Source of the DNA: Mycolicibacterium tusciae JS617
GTDB lineage: Bacteria; Actinomycetota; Actinomycetes; Mycobacteriales; Mycobacteriaceae
Length of the DNA stretch: 64,000 nt
Assembly: GCF_000243415.2 (NCBI RefSeq)
Contig: NZ_KI912270.1
Span: 3,658,001-3,722,000 of the forward strand
Reading direction: 5' to 3'
Numbering within the stretch: position 1 is the stretch's first letter; every line of letters starts with the position of its first letter. The position numbers were made by a program, and so were the translations under genes. Of this stretch, positions 29,783 to 38,338 are shown piece after piece. The notes under the pieces were generated by a model. The model was not told the DNA's origin, searched no databases, and saw only the letters and a list, made by a program, of their open reading frames with translations.

Positions 29783-30453
29783 GCGTTCACGACTCCCCGC
29801 AGAGTCCTTCGTACTTCCAAACCATCGGGATGTCGGCCCCACCAGTCGTTTGCAACTTTGCTCAGATCCGCCTCATCAGGAACTGTCCACCGCCAGGCCG
29901 TTGGGTCTGCCGATGGCCAGGTCGTCCGATCCAACACATCGAACCCCACGATCGCCCGCCGCACTTCATCGAGCGCCCGCCGGCGATGACTCGCCGGATA
30001 CCGCAGCTGCAGTCTCTCCGCAGGCGGTGCGTTCAGGTAGCACGCGTAGCGGCACTCTGCCGAGTCAGCGTGCACACATGTGTCGACCCAGGCGTTGCAA
30101 ACACGGCAGAGCAGACCGCGGACCAGGCCTGAGAAGTGATCGTGATCGACGACATGCCCGTAACGTTGCCCGCACGACGCGCACGTCGGCCCGAACTCAT
30201 CGGCCAAGACTTCGTATAACCGTTGCCGTGACGCCTTTTTGAAGCGTCCTGGCAGATCCCCCATGTCACGACTCGACGGCGCGAAGCACGGTCGCTTACT
30301 AAGCACCGAAATGACCACCCTGATGTCGTCAGACGACCGGTAACTCGAGGCAACGCCGGGAATCTCTACCTTCTCCCAACCGTGGCGGCACAAGAGCGTT
30401 CGGATAACCATCGGCTGGCGATGTTTCGGGAATGCGCCCAGAGGATCACTCAT
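29779..30453 (-). CDS. Endonuclease VII-like HNH protein
   Basis: Protein of 224 residues from ATG 30453 (overlapping the previous stop). The middle has the recombination endonuclease VII pattern: CASCGQRYGHVVDHDHFSG, then RGLLCRVCNAWVD, giving four zinc cysteines around the VDHDH catalytic block. An additional cysteine pair in CVHADSAECRYACYL follows. Phage enzymes of this family cut branched DNA. In an AICE transfer operon it may resolve or nick DNA, or act as an anti-phage nuclease. Confidence 0.75.
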   Translation of the reverse strand: MSDPLGAFPKHRQPMVIRTLLCRHGWEKVEIPGVASSYRSSDDIRVVISVLSKRPCFAPSSRDMGDLPGRFKKASRQRLYEVLADEFGPTCASCGQRYGHVVDHDHFSGLVRGLLCRVCNAWVDTCVHADSAECRYACYLNAPPAERLQLRYPASHRRRALDEVRRAIVGFDVLDRTTWPSADPTAWRWTVPDEADLSKVANDWWGRHPDGLEVRRTLRGVVNA

Positions 30454-30454
30454 C

Positions 30455-30889
30455 TCACGAACCAGCCACACCGTAGGTCACCACGCACGCCGGGCCCCAC
30501 ACGACTCCGTCTTTGCCGATTGCGACCACAGAAGGTTCCGTGAGCATGAGATTCAGGTACTTCAGGCCCAAAGTAGGCATCGGATGGCAGTCGTATCCAG
30601 GGCGGTCGATCACTTCCGACGACGACGGGCCAGCACGCAGGAGCGTGGCGATCCCTTCGTCCGGAGCACCTGCCGCGATCATCTGCTGCGCTGGTGATGC
30701 AGGCTGCATCACCGCGAAGACGATCACAATCCCGATTAGAGACACAGCGGACATAGCGGCGAGAAGGAGTAACAACCATCGGCGCAGCAACGCTGGCCCG
30801 CGCAGCCATGCTACTGCTGCTCTGCAGCGGCCGAGTGCGGACAACCGGAAAGGATCCGAGGCCTGAATTCTATTCCGTCTGAACATCAC
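30455..30889 (-). CDS. Single-TM membrane protein of the transfer operon
   Basis: Protein of 144 residues with a basic N-terminal tail and one strong TM segment (LLLLLAAMSAVSLIGIVIVFAVM, about residues 38-60). An extracytoplasmic domain of 80 residues with two cysteines (YDCHPMP, GPACVV) that could form a disulfide follows. No family recognised. The start overlaps the stop of the gene upstream (ATGA) and the stop lies within a base of the next start, so it belongs to the transfer operon. Confidence 0.65.
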   Translation of the reverse strand: MMFRRNRIQASDPFRLSALGRCRAAVAWLRGPALLRRWLLLLLAAMSAVSLIGIVIVFAVMQPASPAQQMIAAGAPDEGIATLLRAGPSSSEVIDRPGYDCHPMPTLGLKYLNLMLTEPSVVAIGKDGVVWGPACVVTYGVAGS

Positions 30890-31323
30890 TCGCTGCTACC
30901 GCCGCCCCGCCGTGCGCCGCTGTTGGCCCCCCGAAGGATGTCGGTCACCGAGCCGACCGGCTTCAGCGTCTGGATGTAGACCGTCACGGCCAGGACGCCT
31001 CTCGGCCCCCGATTTCCCCATCCTGCCCGAGCATCAGCGCGCACTGACAGGGTGCAACGGCCCTCCGCCTGGAACAGCACGCCTGCCGGCACGGTCTCAA
31101 GCGGAGTGGTAGTCCGTACCTCCGCACCGTCCAGTCCGCGGCCGCCAACGCTGACGGCGAGGCCGGTCACCTTGTAGAGCTGCGCATCGTCGACCAAAAC
31201 GGGTTCATCGGTCGCGGCACCGTCCCGGTACACACTCTGGGCTCGCGCCCCACCACCTGTGCCAAACGCCAGGACTTGAGTCGGGTCAAGTACGAGTTCA
31301 TCTAGACGAGTCAGATCAGCCAT
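30886..31323 (-). CDS. Conserved protein, first gene of the AICE transfer operon
   Basis: Protein of 145 residues beginning MADLTRLDELVLDPTQVLAFG. It is predicted to be mostly beta-strand, without TM segment or known motif. The C-terminus is glycine/arginine/serine-rich. It is translationally coupled to the TM gene (ATGA) and begins the run that ends with integrase. The role is unknown; such genes sit at the same place in other actinomycete elements. The 238 bases upstream hold no clear gene and probably contain the divergent promoters. Confidence 0.6.
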   Translation of the reverse strand: MADLTRLDELVLDPTQVLAFGTGGGARAQSVYRDGAATDEPVLVDDAQLYKVTGLAVSVGGRGLDGAEVRTTTPLETVPAGVLFQAEGRCTLSVRADARAGWGNRGPRGVLAVTVYIQTLKPVGSVTDILRGANSGARRGGGSSE

Positions 31324-31561
31324 GAGTCAATGCCTTTCGGTTGTAGGACGTCTCTTGCGCCCACTAAGCCGAGTTTGCGTGCAGCGTTGCCAGCAGGCAC
31401 TACCTGTCACCAAACCGAGAAAACCGCAGGTCAAATCGCCCGTCATCTCGTGATTGACGTGTTGACGCGCCACCAGGAGCTGCTGCTTGATGGCACCCCG
31501 GTTGTGGTCGTGTCACAACGCGCTACGAGCGTTTGTCAGTTGCCGGAATTAACCTAGGCAT

Positions 31562-32527
31562 ATGCTCGTCGGCTCACCCGCTCCTGGCGTCGCCGCGGAT
31601 TGGCACCGCGCCTTGAACGTTGCCGCGGCCAAACTTGCAGTCGCCGCAGGCATCGCTCCCGCAGAGGTTCGACGCGTCAGCGGCTTGCGCCGAGTAGAGG
31701 TCAAGCGAACCTCCAGCCAGATACTCCGCCAAGTGACGGCACTCGCACATGCGGGAGTGCTGACTGCTGAACAAATACCAACTGACCTAATTAACGGAGC
31801 GGAGACGGCAGAGAAAATACTCGGGCATTCCGCCAACGAACTTGGTTCTCAGTACCTCGCAATCTGCGAACGGGCACGCCGTTACGAACGAATGCACGTC
31901 TATTTCGACCACACGGAAGAGTTCGCACGGGAGCACACCGCGATTCAGGATGAGTTCTTTCGATGCAAGAAGAAGATCAGGGAGCTTGACGAAGAGTACG
32001 ACCTTGTCGGCGGTCGCCTTAAGGCAATTGCGAACAAGGTAACGCACTCCACATCGTGGCCTACCCGCAGAAAGCAACAAGAACAAGTCGACGAGTTGGT
32101 CCGACGACGTGACTCCATACGTGTGCTGTTTGCCGCGACCTGTAAGCAAACTGGCGCAGTCATGGATCAGTACCGACGCCATCAGGCCAAACGCGTCTAC
32201 TACCACTCTCGCTGGGTGCCTGAATACCGGGAGGAGGCGTTGGTATTCATTCCAGCGTCGACATTGCGCAAGATGCTGGTGTGTCCCTTCGAAGAAGTAC
32301 GCGCCGGTCCGGCCTTCCGCGATAAGTCTCTGCGCCTGATGAGGGAATGGAACGGCTACTGCGAACAGTTCGCCATCGAAAAGCGATCTATTTTGGAACA
32401 GCACAAACAAGACGAGATTCGCGACCACACTCTACGTGCGCTGATCGCCCGACCTGCCGGCCAGTCGCCCATACTCCCGCGGCCGTCATCAATGTCTACG
32501 ACAAACGAATCTGCAAATGAAGCGTGA
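31562..32527 (+). CDS. Unknown protein with helical coiled-coil middle
   Basis: Protein of 321 residues. The N-terminal 80 residues are alanine-rich with a possible helix-turn-helix-like RRVEVKRTSSQILRQVTAL. The middle (residues 110-215) is strongly charged and helical (CKKKIRELDEEYDLVGGRL, RRKQQEQVDELVRRRDSI). I recognise no domain. The GC content is lower than in neighbours. It is divergent from the transfer operon, and the following gene starts 11 bases inside its end. Confidence 0.55.
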   Translation: MLVGSPAPGVAADWHRALNVAAAKLAVAAGIAPAEVRRVSGLRRVEVKRTSSQILRQVTALAHAGVLTAEQIPTDLINGAETAEKILGHSANELGSQYLAICERARRYERMHVYFDHTEEFAREHTAIQDEFFRCKKKIRELDEEYDLVGGRLKAIANKVTHSTSWPTRRKQQEQVDELVRRRDSIRVLFAATCKQTGAVMDQYRRHQAKRVYYHSRWVPEYREEALVFIPASTLRKMLVCPFEEVRAGPAFRDKSLRLMREWNGYCEQFAIEKRSILEQHKQDEIRDHTLRALIARPAGQSPILPRPSSMSTTNESANEA

Positions 32528-32939
32528 ATGGACAGTCCATCCGAACCGATCCGAAGTCGGGGCGGACGAGTCCGGCCGCAACGGCCACTACCGCGCCGTC
32601 AGCCAGCCGCGGCCACCGGCAGCGGAACCATTTCTCGCGCGAGTGGAACTACCGCGCACGCTGTCACACCTTGCTGATCTCGACGGCACGGTGACCTTTG
32701 GAGGGTTCGACTGGCGATTCGTCGTCGGGGCCGCCCGTACCTTCGCACGCGTACATACCGACATTGACGTACCGCCGCCGTTTGGCTTCAAGCGGAGCGG
32801 GCTCTGGCACTGGTGGGATGGGTCGACGTCCATCGACTCGATCGTTGAAGGGCCTGGAGCCGCGGAGCACGTCCGGCGATACCTTCAGCGCTTATACCCC
32901 CGCGCCACTATCGAGCTTGCCGTTCGGGCTCCGAATTAG
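32517..32939 (+). CDS. Unknown 140-residue protein
   Basis: Starts inside the end of the previous gene, so the two are probably one operon. It has a compact strand-rich core (GTVTFGGFDWRFVVGAARTFARVHTDIDVPPPFGF) with several tryptophans (GLWHWWDGSTS), and a helical end. No family recognised. Confidence 0.5.
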   Translation: MKREWTVHPNRSEVGADESGRNGHYRAVSQPRPPAAEPFLARVELPRTLSHLADLDGTVTFGGFDWRFVVGAARTFARVHTDIDVPPPFGFKRSGLWHWWDGSTSIDSIVEGPGAAEHVRRYLQRLYPRATIELAVRAPN

Positions 32940-32947
32940 CGCACGAC

Positions 32948-33007
32948 CTAAGCGCCGGTATTTTCCTCTCCTTCAACAGCTTTCGACTGAGTAGGCCGAG
33001 GTATAGA
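32948..33007 (-). pseudogene. C-terminal end of a small gene split by ISL3
   Basis: Minus-strand tail of the 34483-34632 gene. Once the IS and one copy of the 8-base duplication are removed, the frame continues SIPRPTQSKAVEGEENTGA to the TAG at 32948-32950. Confidence 0.6.
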
Positions 33008-34482
33008 GGCTCTTCGATTTTAATGGGGCAGTTGTGATTTCGCTCTCGTAGGGCGTGTCGCTGCATGGGGAGGCCCTTGGTCTTCCGAAGTCTGAAAGTT
33101 GCGAAGCATTCAGGCTGACGAAGGGAACCAAGGGCCGTGTCCGACGGTACGACATTGTTGTTTGGGCTGCCAGGAGTGCGGGTTGAGCGTGTCGAGCGCT
33201 GGGCCGACGGGACGCGAGTAGTGCACGCGGTGACCGCGAGCGAGTCCGCGGCGGCGTGCCCGTCGTGTGGGGTGTTGTCCACCTCGGTGAAGGCCCGAGT
33301 CGCCACCGCACCGAAGGATATCCCCTACGGTGAAGCGCGAATCATGCTGCGGTGGCACAAGACCCGGTGGCGTTGCCGGGAGGACTACTGTGAACGCGGG
33401 TCCTTCACCGAGTCCATCGCGCAGGTGCCGGCGCGGGCCCGCACAACTCTGCGGTTGCGCACTCAGGTCGGTGCGGCGATCGGGGATGCGGCCCGTTCTG
33501 TGGCCGAGGTCGCAAACAGCCACGGCGTGTCGTGGCCGACCGCGCACCGCGCGTTCGTCGCCCACGCCGAGTCGCTGCTAGTCGAACCGCAGCCCACCGC
33601 GGTGCTGGGCATCGATGAGACCCGCCGCGGAAAGCCCAGGTGGGAACACTGCGCGGTGACGCAGGGGTGGGTGCGGGTGGACCCGTGGGACACCGGGTTC
33701 GTCGACCTGGCCGGCGATCAGGGCCTGCTGGGGCAACGGGAAGGCCGCACCGGCGCAGCGGTCATCGACTGGCTCTCTGAGCGCACCGAAGCCTTCCGCG
33801 CGGGCGTGGCCTACGTGGCCATCGACCCGGCCGCGGTCTACGCGACAGCGATCCGCACACCCGGCTTGTTGCCCAACGCGACGATCGTGGTCGATCACTT
33901 CCACCTGGTGAAGCTCGGCAACGACGCGGTGACCAAGGTGCGTCAACGGGTCACCTGGGATCTACGTGAGCGTCGTGGTCGCAAGATCGACCCGGAATGG
34001 GCCAACCGGCGACGGTTGCTGCGCGCTCGGGAACGCCTGTCGGGCAAGAGTTTCGCCAAAATGTGGAACGCCCTCATCGCCGCTGACGACACCGGTCAGA
34101 TCCTCTCAGCGTGGATCGCCAAGGAAGAACTGCGCACCCTGCTGTCCACCGTGCGCGTCGGCGGCGACCCGCACCTGACCCGGCACCGCCTGCACCGGTT
34201 CCTGTCCTGGTGCATCGATTCGCAGATCCCGGAGCTGCTGACCCTGGCCACCACCGTGGACACCTGGTGGCCCGAGATCAACGCCTTCATCGCCACCGGC
34301 ATCACCAACGCCGGCACCGAGGGCTACAACCGGCTCGTCAAGCAGGTCAAACGCACAGCGTGCGGGTTCAGAAACACAGAAAACTCGGCCCGCCGGATAC
34401 GCTTCCACTGCACCCGCAAACAGCGGGCCGCAACCCAGACATCATGCTGATTGCCCGCTCAAAATCGAAGAGCCGGTATAGA
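33000..34482. mobile_element. ISL3-family insertion sequence with 8-bp target duplication
   Basis: IS of 1467 bases (33008-34474) with 14-base perfect terminal inverted repeats (GGCTCTTCGATTTT and its complement). It is flanked by the direct repeat GGTATAGA at 33000-33007 and 34475-34482. Eight-base duplications are standard for ISL3. The perfect duplication shows a simple, fairly recent insertion. It splits a small minus-strand gene. Confidence 0.93.
33137..34450 (+). CDS. ISL3-family transposase
   Basis: Transposase of 437 residues from GTG 33137. The N-terminal zinc-binding part reads ACPSCGVLSTSVKAR...RWRCREDYC. A helix-turn-helix (AEVANSHGVSWPTAHRAF) follows. The DDE domain has LGIDETRRGKPRW, VVDHFHLVKLGNDA and a late glutamate in NAGTEGYNRLVKQVKRTACGF. 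This is the standard ISL3 pattern and the protein looks intact. Confidence 0.93.
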   Translation: MSDGTTLLFGLPGVRVERVERWADGTRVVHAVTASESAAACPSCGVLSTSVKARVATAPKDIPYGEARIMLRWHKTRWRCREDYCERGSFTESIAQVPARARTTLRLRTQVGAAIGDAARSVAEVANSHGVSWPTAHRAFVAHAESLLVEPQPTAVLGIDETRRGKPRWEHCAVTQGWVRVDPWDTGFVDLAGDQGLLGQREGRTGAAVIDWLSERTEAFRAGVAYVAIDPAAVYATAIRTPGLLPNATIVVDHFHLVKLGNDAVTKVRQRVTWDLRERRGRKIDPEWANRRRLLRARERLSGKSFAKMWNALIAADDTGQILSAWIAKEELRTLLSTVRVGGDPHLTRHRLHRFLSWCIDSQIPELLTLATTVDTWWPEINAFIATGITNAGTEGYNRLVKQVKRTACGFRNTENSARRIRFHCTRKQRAATQTSC

Positions 34483-34632
34483 CACTCGATCGCGGATGTA
34501 GCGTTCTACAGCTGGCGAGCGCACGAAGTCTTCCGGGACCTCACGGCCTGACAGCTTGAACGACGCCTTCGTGTTCTCGCGGGCAGCTTTCTTCACCGCC
34601 GCCTCAGTAACAACGACACGCTTCCGAGCCAT
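34483..34632 (-). pseudogene. Small basic gene split by ISL3, N-terminal part
   Basis: A short minus-strand frame begins ATG 34632 (another ATG three bases upstream) after AGGAAG and reads MARKRVVVTEAAVKKAAREN, then KLSGREVPEDFVRSPAVERYIRDR. The ISL3 element cuts it at 34482. Across the IS it continues at 33007-32948. The intact product would be about 70 residues, basic and helical. Not recognised; possibly a small DNA-binding or regulatory protein. Confidence 0.6.
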
Positions 34633-34666
34633 CATCACTTCCTATCGAGAAACACTCGCGAGAACA

Positions 34667-35872
34667 TCAGACTCTTCCTAGCAGGCGGGTGAGCGCGTCC
34701 TCGTTAATGATGGGGACACCGTATTCACGCGCCTTCTTGGCCTTCCCGCTCGCCGAGTCGGGATCGGCGGCGACCAGAATACGCGTCCGACGGGTGAGCG
34801 ACCCGATCACGAAGCCGCGCTGGCCGAGCTCCGCCTCCCATTCCGACCGGGGTCGGCGCATCGCTCCGGTGAGGCACAGAACGTCACCTGGGGCGAACGC
34901 GAACTCGGCGTTCGGTTGACGCACAGGCGCCATTGCCAGTGCGGTGTCAACGTGGTTGGGATTCAATCCGCAGAGCTCCGCGACTTGAAGCAGGTCGGCG
35001 CGCTCATCGTCCGTGACCACCCCATCGGCAAGCGCAATCCTCGCCATCGATCGCAGGTATTCGCAATGGATCTCGTCGAGTAGCTGGCGTGAGAGACCGA
35101 GATCCACAGCTATCGTCACGAGTGCGTCCTCCTCGTGACGCGACAGGTGGTGATCGAGAAGGGCGGACTCGAGAACCTCCAGGTACGACTCGACCCGGAA
35201 ATCGTCATGTCGAGGCATGCGCGCAACGATGCGATCAAGCCAACCCGCCAGACGCCGCGGAGGGACAGTCCCGCGGGGTACCAGCCGCACCTCCCAACCA
35301 GCGACGACCTCCGGCCATTGGAATTCGTCGGCGCCAGAGATCTCCTTCGCCCAAGGCGGTGGGATTCCGGCACGCACCATAAGGTGCTTCAGCAGGCCTG
35401 CCGCCGCCCGGGCATCTTCGATCGCGCAATGAGCATTCGCGAGAACGACACCGGCGGCATCGCAGCAGTCCTGTAGCTTCCGGGACGCCGACGGAAGCAG
35501 CCGACCAGCCCACCTCATCGTGCAGAGACTCGGCAGCCAATCGTTATCCAGCGCGACGCCGGCACGCCGCAACTCGGCGTTCAGGAAGCGTAAGTCGAAC
35601 GATTTGTTGTGGCAGACCACAATCCGCCCGCGAAGGTCTTTCAACAATCTCGGAACAATCGCAGCGAAGGTGGGCGCGCCCAGCACATCGCCCGCTCTAA
35701 TCCCATGGTGCTCGGTATTGCCAATGTCGCGACCGGGATCCAGCAAAGTCGACCACTCGTCTTCGGTGTCGCCGTCAGCTGAGAGCAGCACGAGACCCAC
35801 TTCGACCACACGGTCGTAGTCATTGGCAGCGAATCCGGTGGTCTCGAAATCGAGGACTGCGAAGCCGGCCAC
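34667..35872 (-). CDS. DEDDh exonuclease with TerB-like and BRCT domains
   Basis: Protein of 401 residues from GTG 35872 (SD AGAGGAG). Residues 1-170 are a DnaQ-like 3'-5' exonuclease with VLDFETTGF, CHNKSFDLRF and HCAIEDARAA supplying D, E, D, H and D of the DEDDh site. Residues 235-310 (ALADGVVTDDERADLLQVAELCGL) look like a TerB-type helical domain. Residues 320-400 form a BRCT domain (GDVLCLTGAMRRPRSEWEA...ILVAADPDSASGKAKKA). The exonuclease and BRCT domains as in some DNA polymerase epsilon-like proteins suggest DNA repair or anti-phage function. Confidence 0.85.
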   Translation of the reverse strand: MAGFAVLDFETTGFAANDYDRVVEVGLVLLSADGDTEDEWSTLLDPGRDIGNTEHHGIRAGDVLGAPTFAAIVPRLLKDLRGRIVVCHNKSFDLRFLNAELRRAGVALDNDWLPSLCTMRWAGRLLPSASRKLQDCCDAAGVVLANAHCAIEDARAAAGLLKHLMVRAGIPPPWAKEISGADEFQWPEVVAGWEVRLVPRGTVPPRRLAGWLDRIVARMPRHDDFRVESYLEVLESALLDHHLSRHEEDALVTIAVDLGLSRQLLDEIHCEYLRSMARIALADGVVTDDERADLLQVAELCGLNPNHVDTALAMAPVRQPNAEFAFAPGDVLCLTGAMRRPRSEWEAELGQRGFVIGSLTRRTRILVAADPDSASGKAKKAREYGVPIINEDALTRLLGRV

Positions 35873-36203
35873 CTCTACTCCTCTTGTTCGTGGCAAACTA
35901 TTTTTCGCAGAGTAAACCAGGGTTCCATGCGAAACTGGGCTTTTCGGCAAAGCTGCCTTGGTTCAGCCCGACTTGGCGTGCAAATTTCTGCAGACCGGCC
36001 GAAGCCACAGGGTTCAGACGCCCGCGCCTAACGCCGATGACGAATCGTGAGCCAACGTCAGGTCGCGGCTTCCGTGCGAGAACCTCCGCGTGCCTGCTTC
36101 AGATCCGCCCACGGCAACTACTTATCCCTAGCTCGATCGATTCGGTCAGTTATTGACCGCGTTGCGTACCGGCAGCTGTTCGCCGCTCGGCGTAACGTCT
36201 TTG
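35873..36203. other. Intergenic region before IS110 copy 1
   Basis: About 330 bases without a supported gene. It holds the promoter side of the minus-strand exonuclease gene and the upstream side of the small gene at 37715, from which it is now separated by IS110. No structured RNA or strong repeat recognised. Confidence 0.5.
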
Positions 36204-36239
36204 CTGATATGGGGAGTGGTTTGTCAAGTGGGCAGGGTG

Positions 36240-36275
36240 AAGCGGCGGCCGCAACCGTCGCTGCGGCCGCCGCTT
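36240..36275. repeat. 14-bp perfect hairpin in IS110 copy 1 non-coding end
   Basis: Perfect inverted repeat: arm AAGCGGCGGCCGCA (36240-36253), 8-base loop, arm TGCGGCCGCCGCTT (36262-36275). The same hairpin is at 38070-38105 in copy 2. It lies in the long non-coding end, where IS110-group elements encode the bridge RNA, so it may be part of that RNA or a terminator. Confidence 0.7.
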
Positions 36276-36508
36276 CGTTGACCAGGTGAGCGTTCGTGGG
36301 TGCCGAGCGTGTCGTGTCGACGCGTGTCAGTCTGATATGCGCGGGTTGGTTACCGCAGGACGGGTCTTCGAGTCGGAGTGGATCGCAGGTCTAGTAATCG
36401 AGCGTGATCAGTTGCAGGGCAACATGATTGCTCATAGCGATTTCCGCGGGTCACTCCAAGACGCTTGCCGATCACCTCGATACGGACACCTGGACGATTC
36501 AGTTGTTC

Positions 36509-37591
36509 TCAGTCGTCCATGACGGCCAACGACCAGCACCAGCCGGCCAACTCGCGGGCGATGGCGGCATTGGCCACCACTGGACGCTTGCGGCGTTCGT
36601 TGAACCGCAGCCAGCGGGCGTGCAGTCGCCGGTTGGCGGCCTGCCCGCGAGCTCGCGCTGCCGGTGGGGCGGCATCCCAGCGACGCCGCATCACCTCACC
36701 GGGCCGATACGACGGCCGGTGATGCCAAGCCGCCTCGATCAACAACCGGCGGGCGTGGCCGTTGCCGGTGCGGGTCAACCCGCCCTGGACCCTGTTGTCT
36801 CCCGAGGAGTACTCGCATGGCACCAGCCCCAGATAGGCGCCGATCGAACGCCCGCTCAGCCGGTGCCAGTCGCCGATCTCGGTGGCCAACCCGAACGCCG
36901 TCAACGTCGAGACCCCGCGCAGACACCCCAGCCGCGTCACCACCGGGGTGAACGTGGAATCGGCGGCCATCGCGGTGATCGCCGCATCCAGGCGGCCCCG
37001 GCGAGCGGTGGTGGTCAACACCGTGTCGAAGGCGGTGTCATAGGCGATCGCCAGCGCGGGGTCGTCGAACCGCTGGCTCTGCAGCCACCGTTCGTGATTT
37101 CGTGACCAGGCCGTTCCGGTGTAGTAGACGATCCTTAGGCGCAGCAGCAGCTTCGAGAGCCGATGACGGGCGGCCATCAGGTCCTTGCGGCAGGCCTCCC
37201 GCGCCCGGAACAGATCACGCGCAGATTCCTGCTCCACGCTGGGGATCTCGACTTCGACGATCTCGCCCAGATGCAACAACCGGGCCAGATGACGGGCATC
37301 GCGCTTATCGGTCTTGACCCGATCGCCGACCGGGCGCTGCAACTTCGACGGCGCGGCGACCGAACACCTGATCCCGGAGGCATTGATGCTGCGGGCCAAC
37401 ACGAAACCCGTCGGGCCCGCCTCATAGGTCGCAGCAACCGGCCCGGGCAGATCACCCAACCACGCCAGAATCTCCCCGTGATCCGGAGTCAACCGCCGCT
37501 CGAAGAGCTCCCCGGTCTCACCATCAAGACCGCATGCGACCACCGATCGTGCGTGCACATCCAAACCAACACTCGTACGCTGAACCTTCAC
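36509..37591 (-). CDS. IS110-family transposase (copy 1)
   Basis: Bridge-RNA-guided recombinase of 360 residues from GTG 37591 (SD GGGAGG). The N-terminal RuvC-like DEDD domain shows SVGLDVHARSVVACGLDG and VKTDKRDARHLARLLHLGE. The C-terminal Tnp_20 domain shows GCLRGVSTLTAFGLATEIGD, YLGLVPCEYSSGDNRVQGGL and GNGHARRLLIEAAW. It differs from copy 2 at one visible base (T at 37120 versus C at 38950, Thr versus Ala). The frame extends upstream to 37645, but that part is IS end. Confidence 0.92.
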   Translation of the reverse strand: MKVQRTSVGLDVHARSVVACGLDGETGELFERRLTPDHGEILAWLGDLPGPVAATYEAGPTGFVLARSINASGIRCSVAAPSKLQRPVGDRVKTDKRDARHLARLLHLGEIVEVEIPSVEQESARDLFRAREACRKDLMAARHRLSKLLLRLRIVYYTGTAWSRNHERWLQSQRFDDPALAIAYDTAFDTVLTTTARRGRLDAAITAMAADSTFTPVVTRLGCLRGVSTLTAFGLATEIGDWHRLSGRSIGAYLGLVPCEYSSGDNRVQGGLTRTGNGHARRLLIEAAWHHRPSYRPGEVMRRRWDAAPPAARARGQAANRRLHARWLRFNERRKRPVVANAAIARELAGWCWSLAVMDD

Positions 37592-37714
37592 TGGGGCCTC
37601 CCACATCTGTGGCTCTACCGGCCAGGACCACATTCCTGTCGGCAACCCACGTTCACATGTGAGCGGGGCCCCAGCCCCTCATACCGTCTAGGCAAGCACG
37701 GAAGGAAGTCTCTG

Positions 37715-37900
37715 GTGGCTGATAACGAACCGGCACCGCCGGCCGACACACCGCCTCCCCCGCCGCCACCCGGTCGACCACCCCCACCGCCGATCGTGTG
37801 GGAGACCGAGCTGAGCACCAGAAGCCAGGAGACGTCCTCCCTGGGCACCGCCGCGCTCGACGTTGTACGCACGGTGATCCACGGCGACAAGGGTGAGTGA
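37715..37900 (+). CDS. Small proline-rich protein upstream of a 3-TM protein
   Basis: Protein of 61 residues from GTG 37715, with AAGGAAG 8-14 bases upstream. The first half is almost pure proline (PPPPPPPGRPPPPPIVW). The second half is a short helix (TSSLGTAALDVVRTVIHGD). Its end overlaps the start of the following membrane-protein gene by 8 bases. IS110 copy 1 lies only 25 bases upstream and has probably replaced the native promoter. Function unknown. Confidence 0.55.
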   Translation: MADNEPAPPADTPPPPPPPGRPPPPPIVWETELSTRSQETSSLGTAALDVVRTVIHGDKGE

Positions 37901-38033
37901 CGGACCCCATCAGGGCCGCGAATGGGTGCAATTCATCGCAACAGAACTTGACCGCGAGTATGCGCGGCGAGATGCAATCAATTCACGGTCAGCAGGATCT
38001 GTAACCGCCGCGACAGCCCTCGTCACGGTATCG
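37893..38033 (+). pseudogene. 3-TM membrane protein gene, 5' part, split by IS110 copy 2
   Basis: From GTG 37893 the frame reads SDGPHQGREWVQFIATELDREYARRD, then enters a first TM segment (VTAATALVTVS) and is cut at the IS110 CT core. The rest is at 39520-39883. Rejoining across one CT gives ALVTVSLAVVAIVKGEK in frame, so the intact protein has about 165 residues and three TM segments, with an N-terminal charged helix. The layout is reminiscent of small membrane effectors of defence systems, but I cannot name a family. Confidence 0.7.
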
Positions 38034-38069
38034 CTGATATGGGGAGTGGTTTGTCAAGTGGGCAGGGTG

Positions 38070-38105
38070 AAGCGGCGGCCGCAACCGTCGCTGCGGCCGC
38101 CGCTT
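38070..38105. repeat. 14-bp perfect hairpin in IS110 copy 2 non-coding end
   Basis: Same arms and loop as at 36240-36275, displaced by exactly 1830 bases. Confidence 0.7.
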
Positions 38106-38338
38106 CGTTGACCAGGTGAGCGTTCGTGGGTGCCGAGCGTGTCGTGTCGACGCGTGTCAGTCTGATATGCGCGGGTTGGTTACCGCAGGACGGGTCTTCG
38201 AGTCGGAGTGGATCGCAGGTCTAGTAATCGAGCGTGATCAGTTGCAGGGCAACATGATTGCTCATAGCGATTTCCGCGGGTCACTCCAAGACGCTTGCCG
38301 ATCACCTCGATACGGACACCTGGACGATTCAGTTGTTC

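Larger units (their letters stand above)
36204..37688. mobile_element. IS110-family element, copy 1
   Basis: About 1.48 kb, almost identical to copy 2 exactly 1830 bases further on. The shared sequence starts GCTGATATGGGG and ends CCGTCTAG; a CT dinucleotide at both ends (36204-36205 and 37688-37689) fits the core used by IS110 enzymes. It carries one minus-strand transposase and a non-coding end of about 300 bases downstream of it. No terminal inverted repeats or target duplication are seen, as usual for IS110. It landed in the leader of the gene at 37715. Confidence 0.88.
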
